Below, in pieces: positions 7,978 to 15,570 of a stretch of DNA of 32,015 nucleotides. The position numbers and the translations under genes were made by a program. Source of the stretch: an uncultured Eubacterium sp. (GTDB lineage: Bacteria > Bacillota > Clostridia > Lachnospirales > Lachnospiraceae); contig CAKREL010000016.1 of assembly GCA_934317205.1 (NCBI GenBank), positions 1-32,015 of the forward strand, read 5' to 3'. The notes under the pieces were generated by a model. That model ran no database searches. It was not told the DNA's origin and saw only the letters and a list, made by a program, of their open reading frames with translations. The stretch's first letter is position 1; the number at the start of each line of letters is the position of its first letter.

Positions 7978-8012
7978 CCCCCTGCTTATCGCTTAATGCA
8001 ATAAGCAGGGGG
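7978..8012 (-). terminator. Hairpin terminator after the copper-chaperone gene
   Basis: CCCCCTGCTTAT pairs perfectly with ATAAGCAGGGGG (12 bp, 11-nt loop). On minus it is followed by CTTTGTTG, which is only moderately T-rich. It lies 60 nt after the stop of the gene at 8074-8340. Confidence 0.65.
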
Positions 8013-8073
8013 AACTTCTTTCATTCATTATTTCATTCAATACTTGGAGCTGTCACCCAAAAAACATTCCTGA

Positions 8074-8340
8074 TTATTTCTTTCCAAAATGGAAGAAACT
8101 TTTCTTTTCTTTTTTCTCATACGGCTCAGATTTGTACGATAATACTTTATATCCGATATCTTTTACCTGCTTTTTCACCCATGGAATATCCAGTTCTGCG
8201 TCACTGATAATGACCGTCTCTCCGGCACTTGCAGAAGAAGACACTTTATTTACTTTAAAATTATTACGGATGACTTCATTCATATGAGCTTCACACATAC
8301 TGCATGACATACCATCAATTTTTAACACAGTCTTTACCAT
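8074..8340 (-). CDS. Heavy-metal-associated (HMA) domain protein, likely copper chaperone
   Basis: 88 residues: one ferredoxin-like HMA domain of about 68 residues followed by a Lys/Glu/Phe-rich tail (YEKKEKKSFFHFGKK). The metal site is GMSCSMCEAH, the CxxC that binds Cu(I) in CopZ and the N-terminal domains of CopA. The rest of the fold is visible, with the loop-and-helix ending DIGYKVLSY. The gene stands alone. Its promoter contains a CsoR-type operator (8390-8404), which supports copper rather than mercury as the metal. No CopA ATPase or csoR gene is in the window, so the regulator must act from elsewhere. Confidence 0.85.
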   Translation of the reverse strand: MVKTVLKIDGMSCSMCEAHMNEVIRNNFKVNKVSSSASAGETVIISDAELDIPWVKKQVKDIGYKVLSYKSEPYEKKEKKSFFHFGKK

Positions 8341-8383
8341 ACCGATTCCTTCTTTCTCAAATGATTACTTTTCAATCATCATT

Positions 8384-8413
8384 ATTGTATACCCCTATGG
8401 GGTACTCTGTCAA
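8384..8413 (-). promoter_or_regulatory. Promoter with CsoR-type copper operator in the spacer
   Basis: On minus: TTGACA (8413-8408), an 18-bp spacer, TACAAT (8389-8384). The spacer contains the perfect palindrome TACCCCATAGGGGTA (8390-8404), which matches the GTACCCC/GGGGTAT operators of CsoR/RcnR-type Cu(I) repressors. A repressor bound between -35 and -10 would block polymerase until copper releases it. Transcription starts near 8377, about 35 nt before the chaperone ATG. Confidence 0.8.
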
Positions 8414-8519
8414 TTATTTCAGTTAGCATATACTACTTTTTATTGATGTATTTTTCTCATTTTTATTCTTGTAATCATTCAATAAGAACTTATCTCTTCT
8501 TCATTTTACATATATTCTG

Positions 8520-8536
8520 TGCCGATGGATTCGGCA
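8520..8536 (-). terminator. Short hairpin after the ABC-F gene
   Basis: TGCCGA/TCGGCA is a 6-bp stem with a 5-nt loop, directly after the ABC-F stop. No T-run follows on minus, so it is a weak or factor-dependent terminator at best. Confidence 0.3.
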
Positions 8537-8540
8537 GATT

Positions 8541-10094
8541 CTATAACTTGGTAGTCCACTGGCTCATATTCCAGATCTCGTCTACCACATCCTGATAAAA
8601 TTCCGGCTCATGACAGATCAGCAGAATACTTCCGCGATACTCCTGCAATGCAGTCTTTAACGCATCCTTTGCATCTACATCTAAATGATTTGTCGGCTCA
8701 TCCAGAAGCAGGAAATTCGTATCACGGTTCAGTAATTTGCACAGACGTACTTTTGCCTGCTCCCCACCGCTCAATACACGTACCTGGCTCTCAATATGCT
8801 TTGTTGTCAGTCCGCATTTTGCCAGAGCAGAACGCACTTCATACTGGGAAAATGATGGAAACTCCTCCCAGATTTCTTCGATACAGCTGTTTCGATTATC
8901 CGGGCTTACTTCCTGTTCAAAATAACCAAGCTGCAGTTTTTCACCCAATTCACATTCACCGGAAATGGGTGGAATCATGCCAAGAATACTCTTCAGCAAG
9001 GTGGTTTTTCCAATTCCGTTTGTACCAACCAGTGCGATTTTCTGCCCGCGTTCCATAGAAAAATTCAGCGGTTTTGACAACGGTTCATCATAGCCAATCA
9101 CCAGGTCATGTGTCTCAAACAGCATTTTCCCCGGCGTCTGACCATACCGAAAATGAAATTCCGGCTTTGGACGCTCTGCCGCCAGTTCAATGACATCCAT
9201 TTTATCCAGTTTTTTCTGACGGGACATTGCCATATTTCTGGTAGAAACTCTGGCTTTATTTCTTGCCACAAAATCCTTTAACTCACTGATTTCCTGCTGT
9301 TGTCTGCGGTAGGCTGCCTCAAGCTGAGCTTTTTTCATCTCATATACTTCCTGGAAATGCTCATAATCTCCCACATAACGGTTCAGTTCCTGATTTTCCA
9401 TATGGTAAATAATATTTACTACTTCATTCAGGAACGGAATATCATGAGAAATTAAAATAAATGCATTTTCATAATCCAGCAGATAACGCTTCAGCCATGC
9501 AATATGTTCTTCATCCAGATAATTTGTCGGCTCGTCCAACAATAAAATATCTGGTTTCTCAAGCAGTAATTTTGCCAGTAAAACCTTTGTTCTCTGACCG
9601 CCACTCAAATCTGTAACATCACGATCCAGACCAAGATCCAGCAGACCTAAGGCACGGGCAACCTCATCCACTTTTGCATCAATCATATAGAAATCATGCT
9701 GCTCCAGCAATTCCTGGTAAGTACCGGTCTCCTCTAGCAAACGCTCCATCTCCTCCGGCGTAGCATCCGCCATCTGCTCAAACATCTGGTTCATCTCTGT
9801 TTCCATATCAAACAGCCAAGCAAATGCAGAACGCAGCACATCACCGATGCTCATTCCTTCTTCCAGCACCGCATGCTGATCCAGATAGCCCGCACGGACA
9901 TTTTTCGCCCACTCGACTTTTCCTTCATCCGGCATCAAGCGTCCGGTTACAATACTCATAAATGTGGATTTTCCCTCGCCGTTTGCACCGATCAGGCCGA
10001 TATGCTCGCCCTTCAGCAAACGAAAGGATACATCTTCAAAAATCGCACGGTCACCAAACCCATGCGTCAGGTGCTCTACATTTAAAATACTCAT
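8541..10094 (-). CDS. ABC-F family ATPase (translation factor, YbiT/YkpA-like)
   Basis: 517 residues with two ABC ATPase domains and no membrane segment, the ABC-F pattern. First domain: Walker A GANGEGKS near residue 36, signature LSGGQRTKV, Walker B LLLDEPTNYLD. Between the domains lies a charged coiled linker (residues about 235-310, rich in Q, K and R) like the P-site tRNA interaction motif. Second domain: GTNGIGKTT, LSGGEQAKV, LLLDEPTNHLD. ABC-F proteins bind the ribosomal E site; some protect against antibiotics, others are housekeeping. Nothing here proves resistance. The ribosome site AGGAG is 13 nt from the ATG, somewhat long. The promoter and dyad at 10139-10173 lie upstream. Confidence 0.9.
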   Translation of the reverse strand: MSILNVEHLTHGFGDRAIFEDVSFRLLKGEHIGLIGANGEGKSTFMSIVTGRLMPDEGKVEWAKNVRAGYLDQHAVLEEGMSIGDVLRSAFAWLFDMETEMNQMFEQMADATPEEMERLLEETGTYQELLEQHDFYMIDAKVDEVARALGLLDLGLDRDVTDLSGGQRTKVLLAKLLLEKPDILLLDEPTNYLDEEHIAWLKRYLLDYENAFILISHDIPFLNEVVNIIYHMENQELNRYVGDYEHFQEVYEMKKAQLEAAYRRQQQEISELKDFVARNKARVSTRNMAMSRQKKLDKMDVIELAAERPKPEFHFRYGQTPGKMLFETHDLVIGYDEPLSKPLNFSMERGQKIALVGTNGIGKTTLLKSILGMIPPISGECELGEKLQLGYFEQEVSPDNRNSCIEEIWEEFPSFSQYEVRSALAKCGLTTKHIESQVRVLSGGEQAKVRLCKLLNRDTNFLLLDEPTNHLDVDAKDALKTALQEYRGSILLICHEPEFYQDVVDEIWNMSQWTTKL

Positions 10095-10138
10095 TTATCT
10101 ATGTGTTCTCCTTTATTTTATGATTCACTCAATTTTTT

Positions 10139-10173
10139 TGATAGCATAATTTTTACACCATGCTATCATACCA
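10139..10173 (-). promoter_or_regulatory. Extended -10 promoter overlapping a 9-bp dyad, upstream of the ABC-F gene
   Basis: On minus TGGTATGAT (10173-10165) is an extended -10 element with no good -35. It overlaps the perfect dyad TGATAGCAT/ATGCTATCA (10139-10147, 10160-10168). The dyad could be an operator or the first hairpin of the leader. It is followed by As rather than Ts on minus, so it is not a terminator for that strand. Confidence 0.45.
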
Positions 10174-10200
10174 GAATCTATTCAAAAGGAAAAGCGAAAT

Positions 10201-10476
10201 TTAGCGCCAGATTCCCCGCCGTTTTCGGATTGTATAATAAATACTGTTTTCCATTGCCATAACTTTTTCCAACGGAACACTCTTGAACACTGGCATCTTC
10301 ATCTTGAACTTGATCCAGAAGAAGGAGTAAACAGCCAATACCGCAAAGGTAATTCCCATTACCAGCCAGATCATATTGCGCTCCACCGGATCTGTGGAAA
10401 TATTCAGGATCATATATATAATTCCTGCAATACCAACAATTGGGAGCACCGATCCTAAAGGTACTTTAAAAAAGTA
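10201..10476 (-). pseudogene. C-terminal remnant of an APC-family amino acid permease
   Basis: About 90 codons survive. The open stretch reads FFKVPLGSVLPIVGIAG, then two hydrophobic segments and a basic tail ending YYTIRKRRGIWR. The KVPLG-LPI motif followed by the last two membrane helices is typical of the C terminus of amino acid-polyamine-organocation permeases of about 450-500 residues. Homology stops exactly where the family B repeat begins (10474), so the other 80% of the gene is gone. The GTG at 10449 has no ribosome site. Interpreted as a decayed gene whose break coincides with the repeat. Confidence 0.65.
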
Positions 10477-10639
10477 AAGCGGACATTCGCAATCCGCTTT
10501 TGCTACTTGCTCATGAATGCAGTCGCTTTGCGACCTGTCAGTGGGAGCTTTTTAACTCCCACTGACATAAGCATCCCCCTACCCACCGCTTAGTGCTCTA
10601 CGCACTTGAAGCGGGGGGATGCTTATTTTGCGTTCAAAA
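10474..10639 (-). repeat. Family B structured repeat, full copy 1
   Basis: Four consecutive hairpins on plus: AAAGCGGA-CATTCGCAA-TCCGCTTT; GTCGC-TTT-GCGAC; GTCAGTGGGAG/CTCCCACTGAC; and ATAAGCATCCCCC/GGGGGATGCTTAT with inner CCGCTT/AAGCGG and GTGC/GCAC. The copy ends TTTTGCGTTCAAAA. It is nearly identical to 13605-13770. Single substitutions fall mostly in loops or keep pairs. The long C/G-rich last hairpin resembles the subterminal palindromes of IS200/IS605-type ends, but no transposase is present. Confidence 0.85.
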
Positions 10640-10677
10640 TTGTTAATATTTTAAGTTATCTTACCTATTCCATTATA

Positions 10678-11040
10678 TTGACTCAACAAAAGATTATTCG
10701 CATTTAGGTCATTTCACTTATTTTATATTATTGACCAAAGTAGTACTTTTATCATTTTGAGTCATTTTCTCTATGCTTCCAAATGACTTAAATTCAAAAT
10801 TTTCTAAATTCAAGTCTGGCTTTTTATCTGTTCTATTGACTAAATTTAATAATTTATTCAATTTCAATCAATATATTTGGTTTTATGTTTTGACTTAATT
10901 TGAGTTGTATTTGGATTTCAGTCAATACTTTATAATTTTACATTTGACTAAACTGAAACATTTTATAGAATTCAGTCAGTAATTATCAAAATCTAATTGA
11001 CTGAATTATAAATGCAAGAACTTTCGGTCATATTTTGACC
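10678..11040. repeat. Array of alternating inverted TTGACY motifs, about 27-bp pitch
   Basis: This AT-rich stretch between the rpsI terminator and family B copy 1 has no gene. It holds about 15 copies of TTGACT/TTGACC, switching strand at each step: forward near 10678, 10731, 10784, 10836, 10890, 10944, 10997 and 11035; reverse (RGTCA) near 10707, 10759, 10812, 10863, 10919, 10973 and 11026. Steps are 22-31 bp. Neighbours can pair over 5-11 bp (for example TTGACTTAA with TTCAGTCAA). Some pairs change T/A to C/G together (GGTCA with TGACC). Too degenerate and alternating for CRISPR. It could be a protein-binding array or a foldback DNA structure. Confidence 0.7.
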
Positions 11041-11052
11041 AAATAGAAGAAA

Positions 11053-11079
11053 ATCCCGGAAGCAAAATACTTCCGGGAT
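11053..11079 (-). terminator. Terminator of the rplM-rpsI operon
   Basis: ATCCCGGAAG/CTTCCGGGAT is a perfect 10-bp stem with a 7-nt loop, followed on minus by TTTTC. It lies about 35 nt after the rpsI stop. Confidence 0.88.
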
Positions 11080-11112
11080 ATAAATTCCTTTGAAAAATCT
11101 CTTCCGAGAAAA

Positions 11113-11505
11113 TTATCTCTTTGAGAACTGCGGTGCGCGACGTGCAGATTTGAGACCTGGTTTTTTACGCTCTTTCATTCTTGGGTCACGTGTTAAGTAT
11201 CCAGCTTTCTTCAGAACTGGTCTGTAGTCAGCGTCTACTGTAAGTAATGCACGTGCGATACCATGTCTGATAGCACCAGCCTGTCCTGTGTAACCGCCAC
11301 CTTTAACGTTTACCAGTACATCAAATTTATCAACGTTCTCTGTAGCTACTAACGGCTGACGAACGATAACTTTTAATGTTTCAAGTCCAAGATACTCATC
11401 AATATCTCTTTTATTGATTGTGATTTTACCTGTACCCGGTACAAGGTAAACTCTTGCGATAGATTTTTTTCTTCTTCCTGTTCCGTAATATTTAGTATTA
11501 GCCAT
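11113..11505 (-). CDS. rpsI: 30S ribosomal protein S9
   Basis: 130 residues, full length. Starts [19 protein letters not shown] and ends in the conserved basic tail [12 protein letters not shown], whose last residues reach the decoding-site t[23 protein letters not shown] is the family core. It follows rplM after a 22-nt gap containing its ribosome site, the universal L13-S9 pair, and ends at a strong terminator. Confidence 0.98.
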   Translation of the reverse strand: MANTKYYGTGRRKKSIARVYLVPGTGKITINKRDIDEYLGLETLKVIVRQPLVATENVDKFDVLVNVKGGGYTGQAGAIRHGIARALLTVDADYRPVLKKAGYLTRDPRMKERKKPGLKSARRAPQFSKR

Positions 11506-11527
11506 GATTATTTACCTCCTTCACCGA

Positions 11528-11959
11528 TTAAAATGTCAGAACTTCTGGTTTCTGAGCTGCATGTTTGTGATCCGGTCCAGCGTATACAAATAATTTTTTG
11601 TACATCTGACGTCCAAGAGGTCCTTTCGGAAGCATGCCTTTCACAGCGTACTCTACAACTCTCTCCGGATGTTTAGCCAGCATCTCTTTTAATGTAGTCT
11701 CTTTCATTCCGCCTACATAATCAGAGTGATGATAGTAAATCTTCTGATCTAATTTTTTACCTGTTACTTTGATCTTCTCAGCGTTTACAACGATTACATA
11801 ATCACCTGTATCGATGTGCGGTGTGAAGACAGCTTTGTTTTTACCTCTTAAAATCTTAGCGATTTCAGAAGATAAACGTCCTAATGTATATCCTGTAGCA
11901 TCAACTACATACCATTTTCTTTCAACTTTGTCCGGGTTGGCCATGAATGTGTTATTCAT
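11528..11959 (-). CDS. rplM: 50S ribosomal protein L13
   Basis: About 143 residues from ATG 11959, which has AAGGAGG 8 nt upstream; a longer frame to 11995 lacks a site and is rejected. Family features include [17 protein letters not shown] near the start, [12 protein letters not shown], and [21 protein letters not shown]13 binds 23S rRNA early in 50S assembly. First gene of the two-gene operon, with its own consensus promoter and a leader of about 220 nt that may carry autoregulation. Confidence 0.98.
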   Translation of the reverse strand: MNNTFMANPDKVERKWYVVDATGYTLGRLSSEIAKILRGKNKAVFTPHIDTGDYVIVVNAEKIKVTGKKLDQKIYYHHSDYVGGMKETTLKEMLAKHPERVVEYAVKGMLPKGPLGRQMYKKLFVYAGPDHKHAAQKPEVLTF

Positions 11960-12180
11960 TGATTTTTCCTCCTTGAATAAATTTGCGGCTTCCACAAATG
12001 TGAATGTCCGGACACATCTGCTTCCTGCCTGTTAATTTTGAATAATGTGTCTGCATTATCCGGGTTTTGTTTTCTCTGACTTGTGGAGAATCATCAAAAA
12101 CTCTGCCCTGCTGTCGGGTCCCAACCGACCGCCTATATATGAAATGCTTTTTTGCACACAAAAAACACTCTTTGTCAGAC
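11960..12180 (-). promoter_or_regulatory. Long 5' leader of rplM-rpsI, candidate ribosomal protein leader
   Basis: From the predicted start near 12180 to the rplM ATG the transcript has about 220 untranslated nt. A hairpin GTCGG-TTGGGAC-CCGAC lies near 12115-12130, and TGTGTCCGGACATTCACA near 12000 is a partial palindrome. L13 leaders are known autoregulatory RNAs in Firmicutes. I cannot match this one to the published consensus by eye. Confidence 0.4.
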
Positions 12181-12186
12181 TTGTAT

Positions 12187-12215
12187 ATTATAGTACAGTG
12201 CACTCCCTGTGTCAA
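12187..12215 (-). promoter_or_regulatory. Consensus promoter of rplM-rpsI
   Basis: On minus TTGACA (12215-12210) and TATAAT (12192-12187) with a 17-bp spacer: a perfect match to the SigA consensus, as expected for a ribosomal protein operon. Confidence 0.92.
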
Positions 12216-12250
12216 CGATTTTTTCTGGGTTTTTCCATGAAATTGAGCGT

Positions 12251-12790
12251 TTATTCCGCCCACTCATATTTTTTCAGTTCACAGTTTTTAATTCCAAATT
12301 TTGCGAACTCTTCGTTAGTCATATCACGAAAATAAGATTCGATCACTCTTGAAATTCCATTGTGCGCCACCAGCAGATATGTCTTTCCATCGTTCCGCTC
12401 CTTGAGATCATCCAGCAGATTGTAAATTCTCTGGCAAAGATGCAGCATCGTCTCGCCGCCCTCATAACTGCAGATAAAATTCGTTTTTGCTTTCTGAAAC
12501 TCCGGTGCATTTCTCGGGGAAGTACCTTCGTATTTTCCAAAATTCTGTTCTTTCAGACGCGGTTCTTCTGTTGCCGGAATTCCAGTGATTTCAGAAATAT
12601 GTCTGGCAGTATCCGCCGCACGTATTAATGGCGAATACAAAATCTCGTCAATCTCTAACCCCTCTTTCAGAATCTTCTGTCCAAGTACAATCGCCTGCTC
12701 TTGTCCATACTCCGTCAATGCAATATCAGTGGAACCACAGATTTTATCTTCCACATTCCAGAATGTCTGTCCATGTCTCGTAAAATACAC
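12251..12790 (-). CDS. Histidine phosphatase family protein (phosphoglycerate mutase-like)
   Basis: About 179 residues. The active-site motif FTRHGQTFWN is at the very start (catalytic His in RHG), with the second His in LLVAHNGISRV and the Glu in LKEQNFGKYEG. Family members dephosphorylate small phosphoesters; substrate unknown. It lies between truA and the rplM promoter, 36 nt after truA. The start is odd: a good ribosome site (AGAGGT) and ATG lie at about 12810, but that frame reads ATG AGT TAA. Translation would have to begin at GTG 12790, which has no ribosome site. This may be a recent nonsense change with reinitiation. Confidence 0.8.
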   Translation of the reverse strand: MYFTRHGQTFWNVEDKICGSTDIALTEYGQEQAIVLGQKILKEGLEIDEILYSPLIRAADTARHISEITGIPATEEPRLKEQNFGKYEGTSPRNAPEFQKAKTNFICSYEGGETMLHLCQRIYNLLDDLKERNDGKTYLLVAHNGISRVIESYFRDMTNEEFAKFGIKNCELKKYEWAE

Positions 12791-12826
12791 ACAGTACTTA
12801 TTTTAACTCATTTTCTTATACCTCTG

Positions 12827-13588
12827 TCATTCCATCAAACTCTCCGGTGGAATCTCATACTCAATTCCAATCATAGTCAAGCCATGCGCCGGTGCAGTCG
12901 GTCCCGCCGCTTTCCGATTCTTTTTCTCTAATATCACCGGAATGTCCTCCGGCGCAAGCTTACCGATTCCCACATCAAACAGCGTTCCTGCAATGATCCG
13001 AACCATATTATAAAGGAAACCACTTCCGGTAATCCGAATCGTCAGTAATTCGCCATCCTGTTTTAACTTGCAAGAATAAATCGTGCGAGTTGTATCTTCC
13101 ACTGCCGTATTTACAGAACAGAAACTTTTAAAATCATGCGTTCCCTCGAACTGTTTTGCTGCCTCACACATTGCAGAAATATTCAGTTTTCGATAAACGA
13201 ACCAGGTATCCAGACGTCTCTGTGGCATTGGGAATTCGCGGTTTAAAATGCGATACTCATATGTTTTTCGACTGTTGCAGTGACGTGGGTGCCAGTCTTG
13301 CGGTATTTCACTGGAATTTTGCACCACAATATCATCTGGAAGTCGTTGATTCAGTGCATAAGAAATCTTTTCCGCCGGCATCCGCGCATTCGTATCAAAT
13401 ACTGCCACATTTCCATAAGAATGTACACCGGAATCTGTACGGCTTGCACCGATCACCGCGATATCTTCTTTCAATAATTTACTCAATTCCCGGTTCAAAA
13501 CACCCTCTATCGTAATTCCGTTTGGCTGCACCTGCCAGCCACAATAATTGGTACCGTCATAGGCAACCACCAGTTTCACTCGTTTCAC
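12827..13588 (-). CDS. truA: tRNA pseudouridine(38-40) synthase
   Basis: 253 residues from a GTG start with AAGGAGG 9 nt upstream. The catalytic loop is ASRTDSGVHSYGN (usual GRTDAGVHA), with the catalytic Asp present. LVVAYDGTNYCGWQVQPN at the N terminus and FLYNMVRIIAGTL near residue 200 are family signatures. It modifies positions 38-40 of tRNA anticodon arms. It follows the ECF genes, as is common in Firmicutes. Here a structured element (13770-13912) and family B copy 2 separate it from ecfT; the repeat ends 16 nt before the start codon. Confidence 0.95.
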   Translation of the reverse strand: MKRVKLVVAYDGTNYCGWQVQPNGITIEGVLNRELSKLLKEDIAVIGASRTDSGVHSYGNVAVFDTNARMPAEKISYALNQRLPDDIVVQNSSEIPQDWHPRHCNSRKTYEYRILNREFPMPQRRLDTWFVYRKLNISAMCEAAKQFEGTHDFKSFCSVNTAVEDTTRTIYSCKLKQDGELLTIRITGSGFLYNMVRIIAGTLFDVGIGKLAPEDIPVILEKKNRKAAGPTAPAHGLTMIGIEYEIPPESLME

Positions 13589-13604
13589 ACCCGAACACCT
13601 CCTT

Positions 13605-13770
13605 GTAAAGCGGACATTCGCAATCCGCTTTCGCTACTTGCTCATGAACGCAGTCGCTTTGCGACCTGTCAGTGGGAGCTTTTAATTCCCACTGACATAA
13701 GCATCCCCCTTACCCACCGCTTAGTGCTCTACGCATTTAAAGCGGGGGAATGCTTATTTTGCGTTCAAAA
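13605..13770 (-). repeat. Family B structured repeat, full copy 2
   Basis: Nearly identical to 10474-10639, with the same four hairpins. The last one shows linked changes (GGGGGAATGC against GGGGGGATGC, GCATTTAAAGC against GCACTTGAAGC). Its AAAGCGGA/TCCGCTTT hairpin directly abuts the truA ribosome site on minus (...GCTTTACAAGGAGG), so the repeat is part of the truA leader if transcription comes through. Its far end merges into the T-run of the element at 13770-13912. Confidence 0.85.
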
Positions 13771-13912
13771 AAACTGTATAAATCCAGTCAGCCAAACATA
13801 TCTCATATCTCACAGACTTCCCTGTGTTTGATTCAAGAACGACTTTTCTTTCCTATAAAGATTTGTGTCATCTCTCACCTGATATATTCTTCTCACTGAA
13901 TCCATACAGTTT
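13770..13912 (-). terminator. Terminator after ecfT with a 100-nt structured apical domain
   Basis: On minus a 21-position stem (13912-13892 with 13790-13770) starts AAACTGTAT and closes ATACAGTTT followed by more Ts. It contains three G.U wobbles and one mismatch, which points to RNA rather than DNA pairing. The enclosed 100 nt fold further: AATATATC/GATATGTT (8 bp, one wobble), CACAG/CTGTG and CTTT/AAAG. It could be a terminator with an inserted structured element, or an aptamer-like domain controlling readthrough into truA. No known riboswitch consensus is recognised. Confidence 0.6.
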
Positions 13913-13930
13913 CCTCATTATTTCAATATT

Positions 13931-14734
13931 TTATAAAAAGATCCGTATCACAACAATGACTGCCAGATACACCACCATCACCACATAAGCTTTATAATCT
14001 ATAGATATATAATGCAACGGCTTCATCTTTGTTCTGCCCTCGCCTCCATGATAGCAACGCGCTTCCATAGCGGTTGCCAGATCATTGGCACGTCGAAATG
14101 CTGATACAAAAAGTGGCACAAGGATCGGCACCATCGCCTTGGCTTTTTGAATGATATTACCCTCTTCAAAATTGGCGCCTCTTGCCATCTGTGCTTTTTT
14201 TATCTTATCCGCTTCTTCAGCCAGAATCGGGATAAAACGCATGGCGATTGACATCATCATGGCAATTTCATGCACTGGAACTCCAATTTTTGATAATGGT
14301 TTTAAGCCTTCCTCCAGACCATCTGTCAGCTTATTCGGTGTCGTTGTCAGTGTCATCACAGACGTTCCGACTACCAGATATACCAGTCGAACAGTAAAAA
14401 ACAGCGTATTGCTTACTCCCTGATCTGTGATATGGATAAACTTCCATGAAAAATACGTATTTGCGCCCTGTGTAAAAAACAAGTTGCACACTGCGGTAAT
14501 AACCACAAGTACCCAAATCGCACGTACGCCTTTCAACATAAACGAAAACGGAACATGCGACAGTTTAATAACAACCAGCAAAAATAATGTCACACAGAGG
14601 AAGCCGACAAAATCATGAAACAAAAATAAAGACACAATGTACATCAGTGTCGCCAGAAGTTTCACACGGGGATCCAGTCTGTGAATCACAGATTCTGTTG
14701 GATAATATTGCCCAATTGTAATATCCTTTAACAT
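13931..14734 (-). CDS. ecfT: ECF transporter transmembrane subunit EcfT
   Basis: 267 residues, hydrophobic with about five to six membrane helices. The two cytoplasmic coupling motifs expected in EcfT are visible: ARGANFEEGN (ARG motif near 180) and AMEARCYHGGEGRT (near 222-236). It couples the ATPases to interchangeable S components for vitamins and metals. It overlaps the ecfA2 stop by a few bases, so translation is coupled. No S component is encoded in the window, consistent with the shared (group II) energizing module. Confidence 0.95.
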   Translation of the reverse strand: MLKDITIGQYYPTESVIHRLDPRVKLLATLMYIVSLFLFHDFVGFLCVTLFLLVVIKLSHVPFSFMLKGVRAIWVLVVITAVCNLFFTQGANTYFSWKFIHITDQGVSNTLFFTVRLVYLVVGTSVMTLTTTPNKLTDGLEEGLKPLSKIGVPVHEIAMMMSIAMRFIPILAEEADKIKKAQMARGANFEEGNIIQKAKAMVPILVPLFVSAFRRANDLATAMEARCYHGGEGRTKMKPLHYISIDYKAYVVMVVYLAVIVVIRIFL

Positions 14735-15570
14735 AACTTCATAATCTCTTTCTTCGCTTCTTCAATAGTTGTCACCGAAGTATCCACTGAGAATCCTGCT
14801 TTTTCCAGATCCTTCATCAGATAAGTCACCTGTGGTACCGCCAATGACACCTGTTCCAGTTCTTCCATATGGGAAAAAACTTCCGCTGGTGTTCCGTCCA
14901 GCATCAGTGCCCCGTGGTTTAGTACCACGATCCGCTGTACATAATTTGCCATATCTTCCATGCTGTGAGATACCAAAAGCACGGTCATTTGCATTTTTTC
15001 ATGCAGTTCACGGATCAGATCAAATAATTCATCTCTTCCTTTCGGATCCAGACCGGCTGTCGGCTCATCAAGAATCAGCACTTTCGGATTCATAGCAATA
15101 ACCCCTGCAATGGCTGCACGCCTTTTTTGTCCACCTGAAAGTTCAAAAGGTGACATTTCCCAATATTTTTCTGGTAGTTTTACCCGAATCAATGCTTCTT
15201 TTGCTTTCTCCAGTGCATCTTCCTCAGAAAGCCCCTGATTTTGCGGACCATAAGCAGCATCTTTTAATACGGTTGTCTCAAAAAGCTGATATTCCGGATA
15301 CTGAAATACCAGTCCGACTTTTCCTCTCAGGGAACGCAGAGAATATCCTGGTGCATAAATATCTTCACCATTATAATAAATATGACCTTCATCCGCCTTG
15401 ATCAGACCATCTAACAGCTGGATCAGCGTTGATTTTCCAGAACCTGTGTGTCCGATGATTCCGACAAATTCTCCATCGTTAATCTCAAGGTTTAAATTTT
15501 TTAATGCATGTATCTCATATGCACTTCCTTGCGCATAGGTATAACTCAGGTTTTCGATTTTAATTGACAT
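14728..15570 (-). CDS. ecfA2: ECF transporter ATPase EcfA2
   Basis: About 280 residues from ATG 15570 (GGAGG 4-5 nt upstream); a longer frame to 15642 lies inside ecfA1 and is rejected. Walker [11 protein letters not shown]-loop [10 protein letters not shown], signature [13 protein letters not shown], Walker [14 protein letters not shown] and the H-loop VSHSME are all present. The EcfA C-terminal dimerisation region follows. It forms the ATPase heterodimer with EcfA1. Start overlaps the ecfA1 end by 25 bp. Confidence 0.95.
   Translation of the reverse strand: MSIKIENLSYTYAQGSAYEIHALKNLNLEINDGEFVGIIGHTGSGKSTLIQLLDGLIKADEGHIYYNGEDIYAPGYSLRSLRGKVGLVFQYPEYQLFETTVLKDAAYGPQNQGLSEEDALEKAKEALIRVKLPEKYWEMSPFELSGGQKRRAAIAGVIAMNPKVLILDEPTAGLDPKGRDELFDLIRELHEKMQMTVLLVSHSMEDMANYVQRIVVLNHGALMLDGTPAEVFSHMEELEQVSLAVPQVTYLMKDLEKAGFSVDTSVTTIEEAKKEIMKLC

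Noticed and set aside
10678..11040. CRISPR-like array
   Set aside because: The repeated unit is only about 6 bp, alternates in strand, varies in sequence and has no conserved long direct repeat or cas gene nearby.
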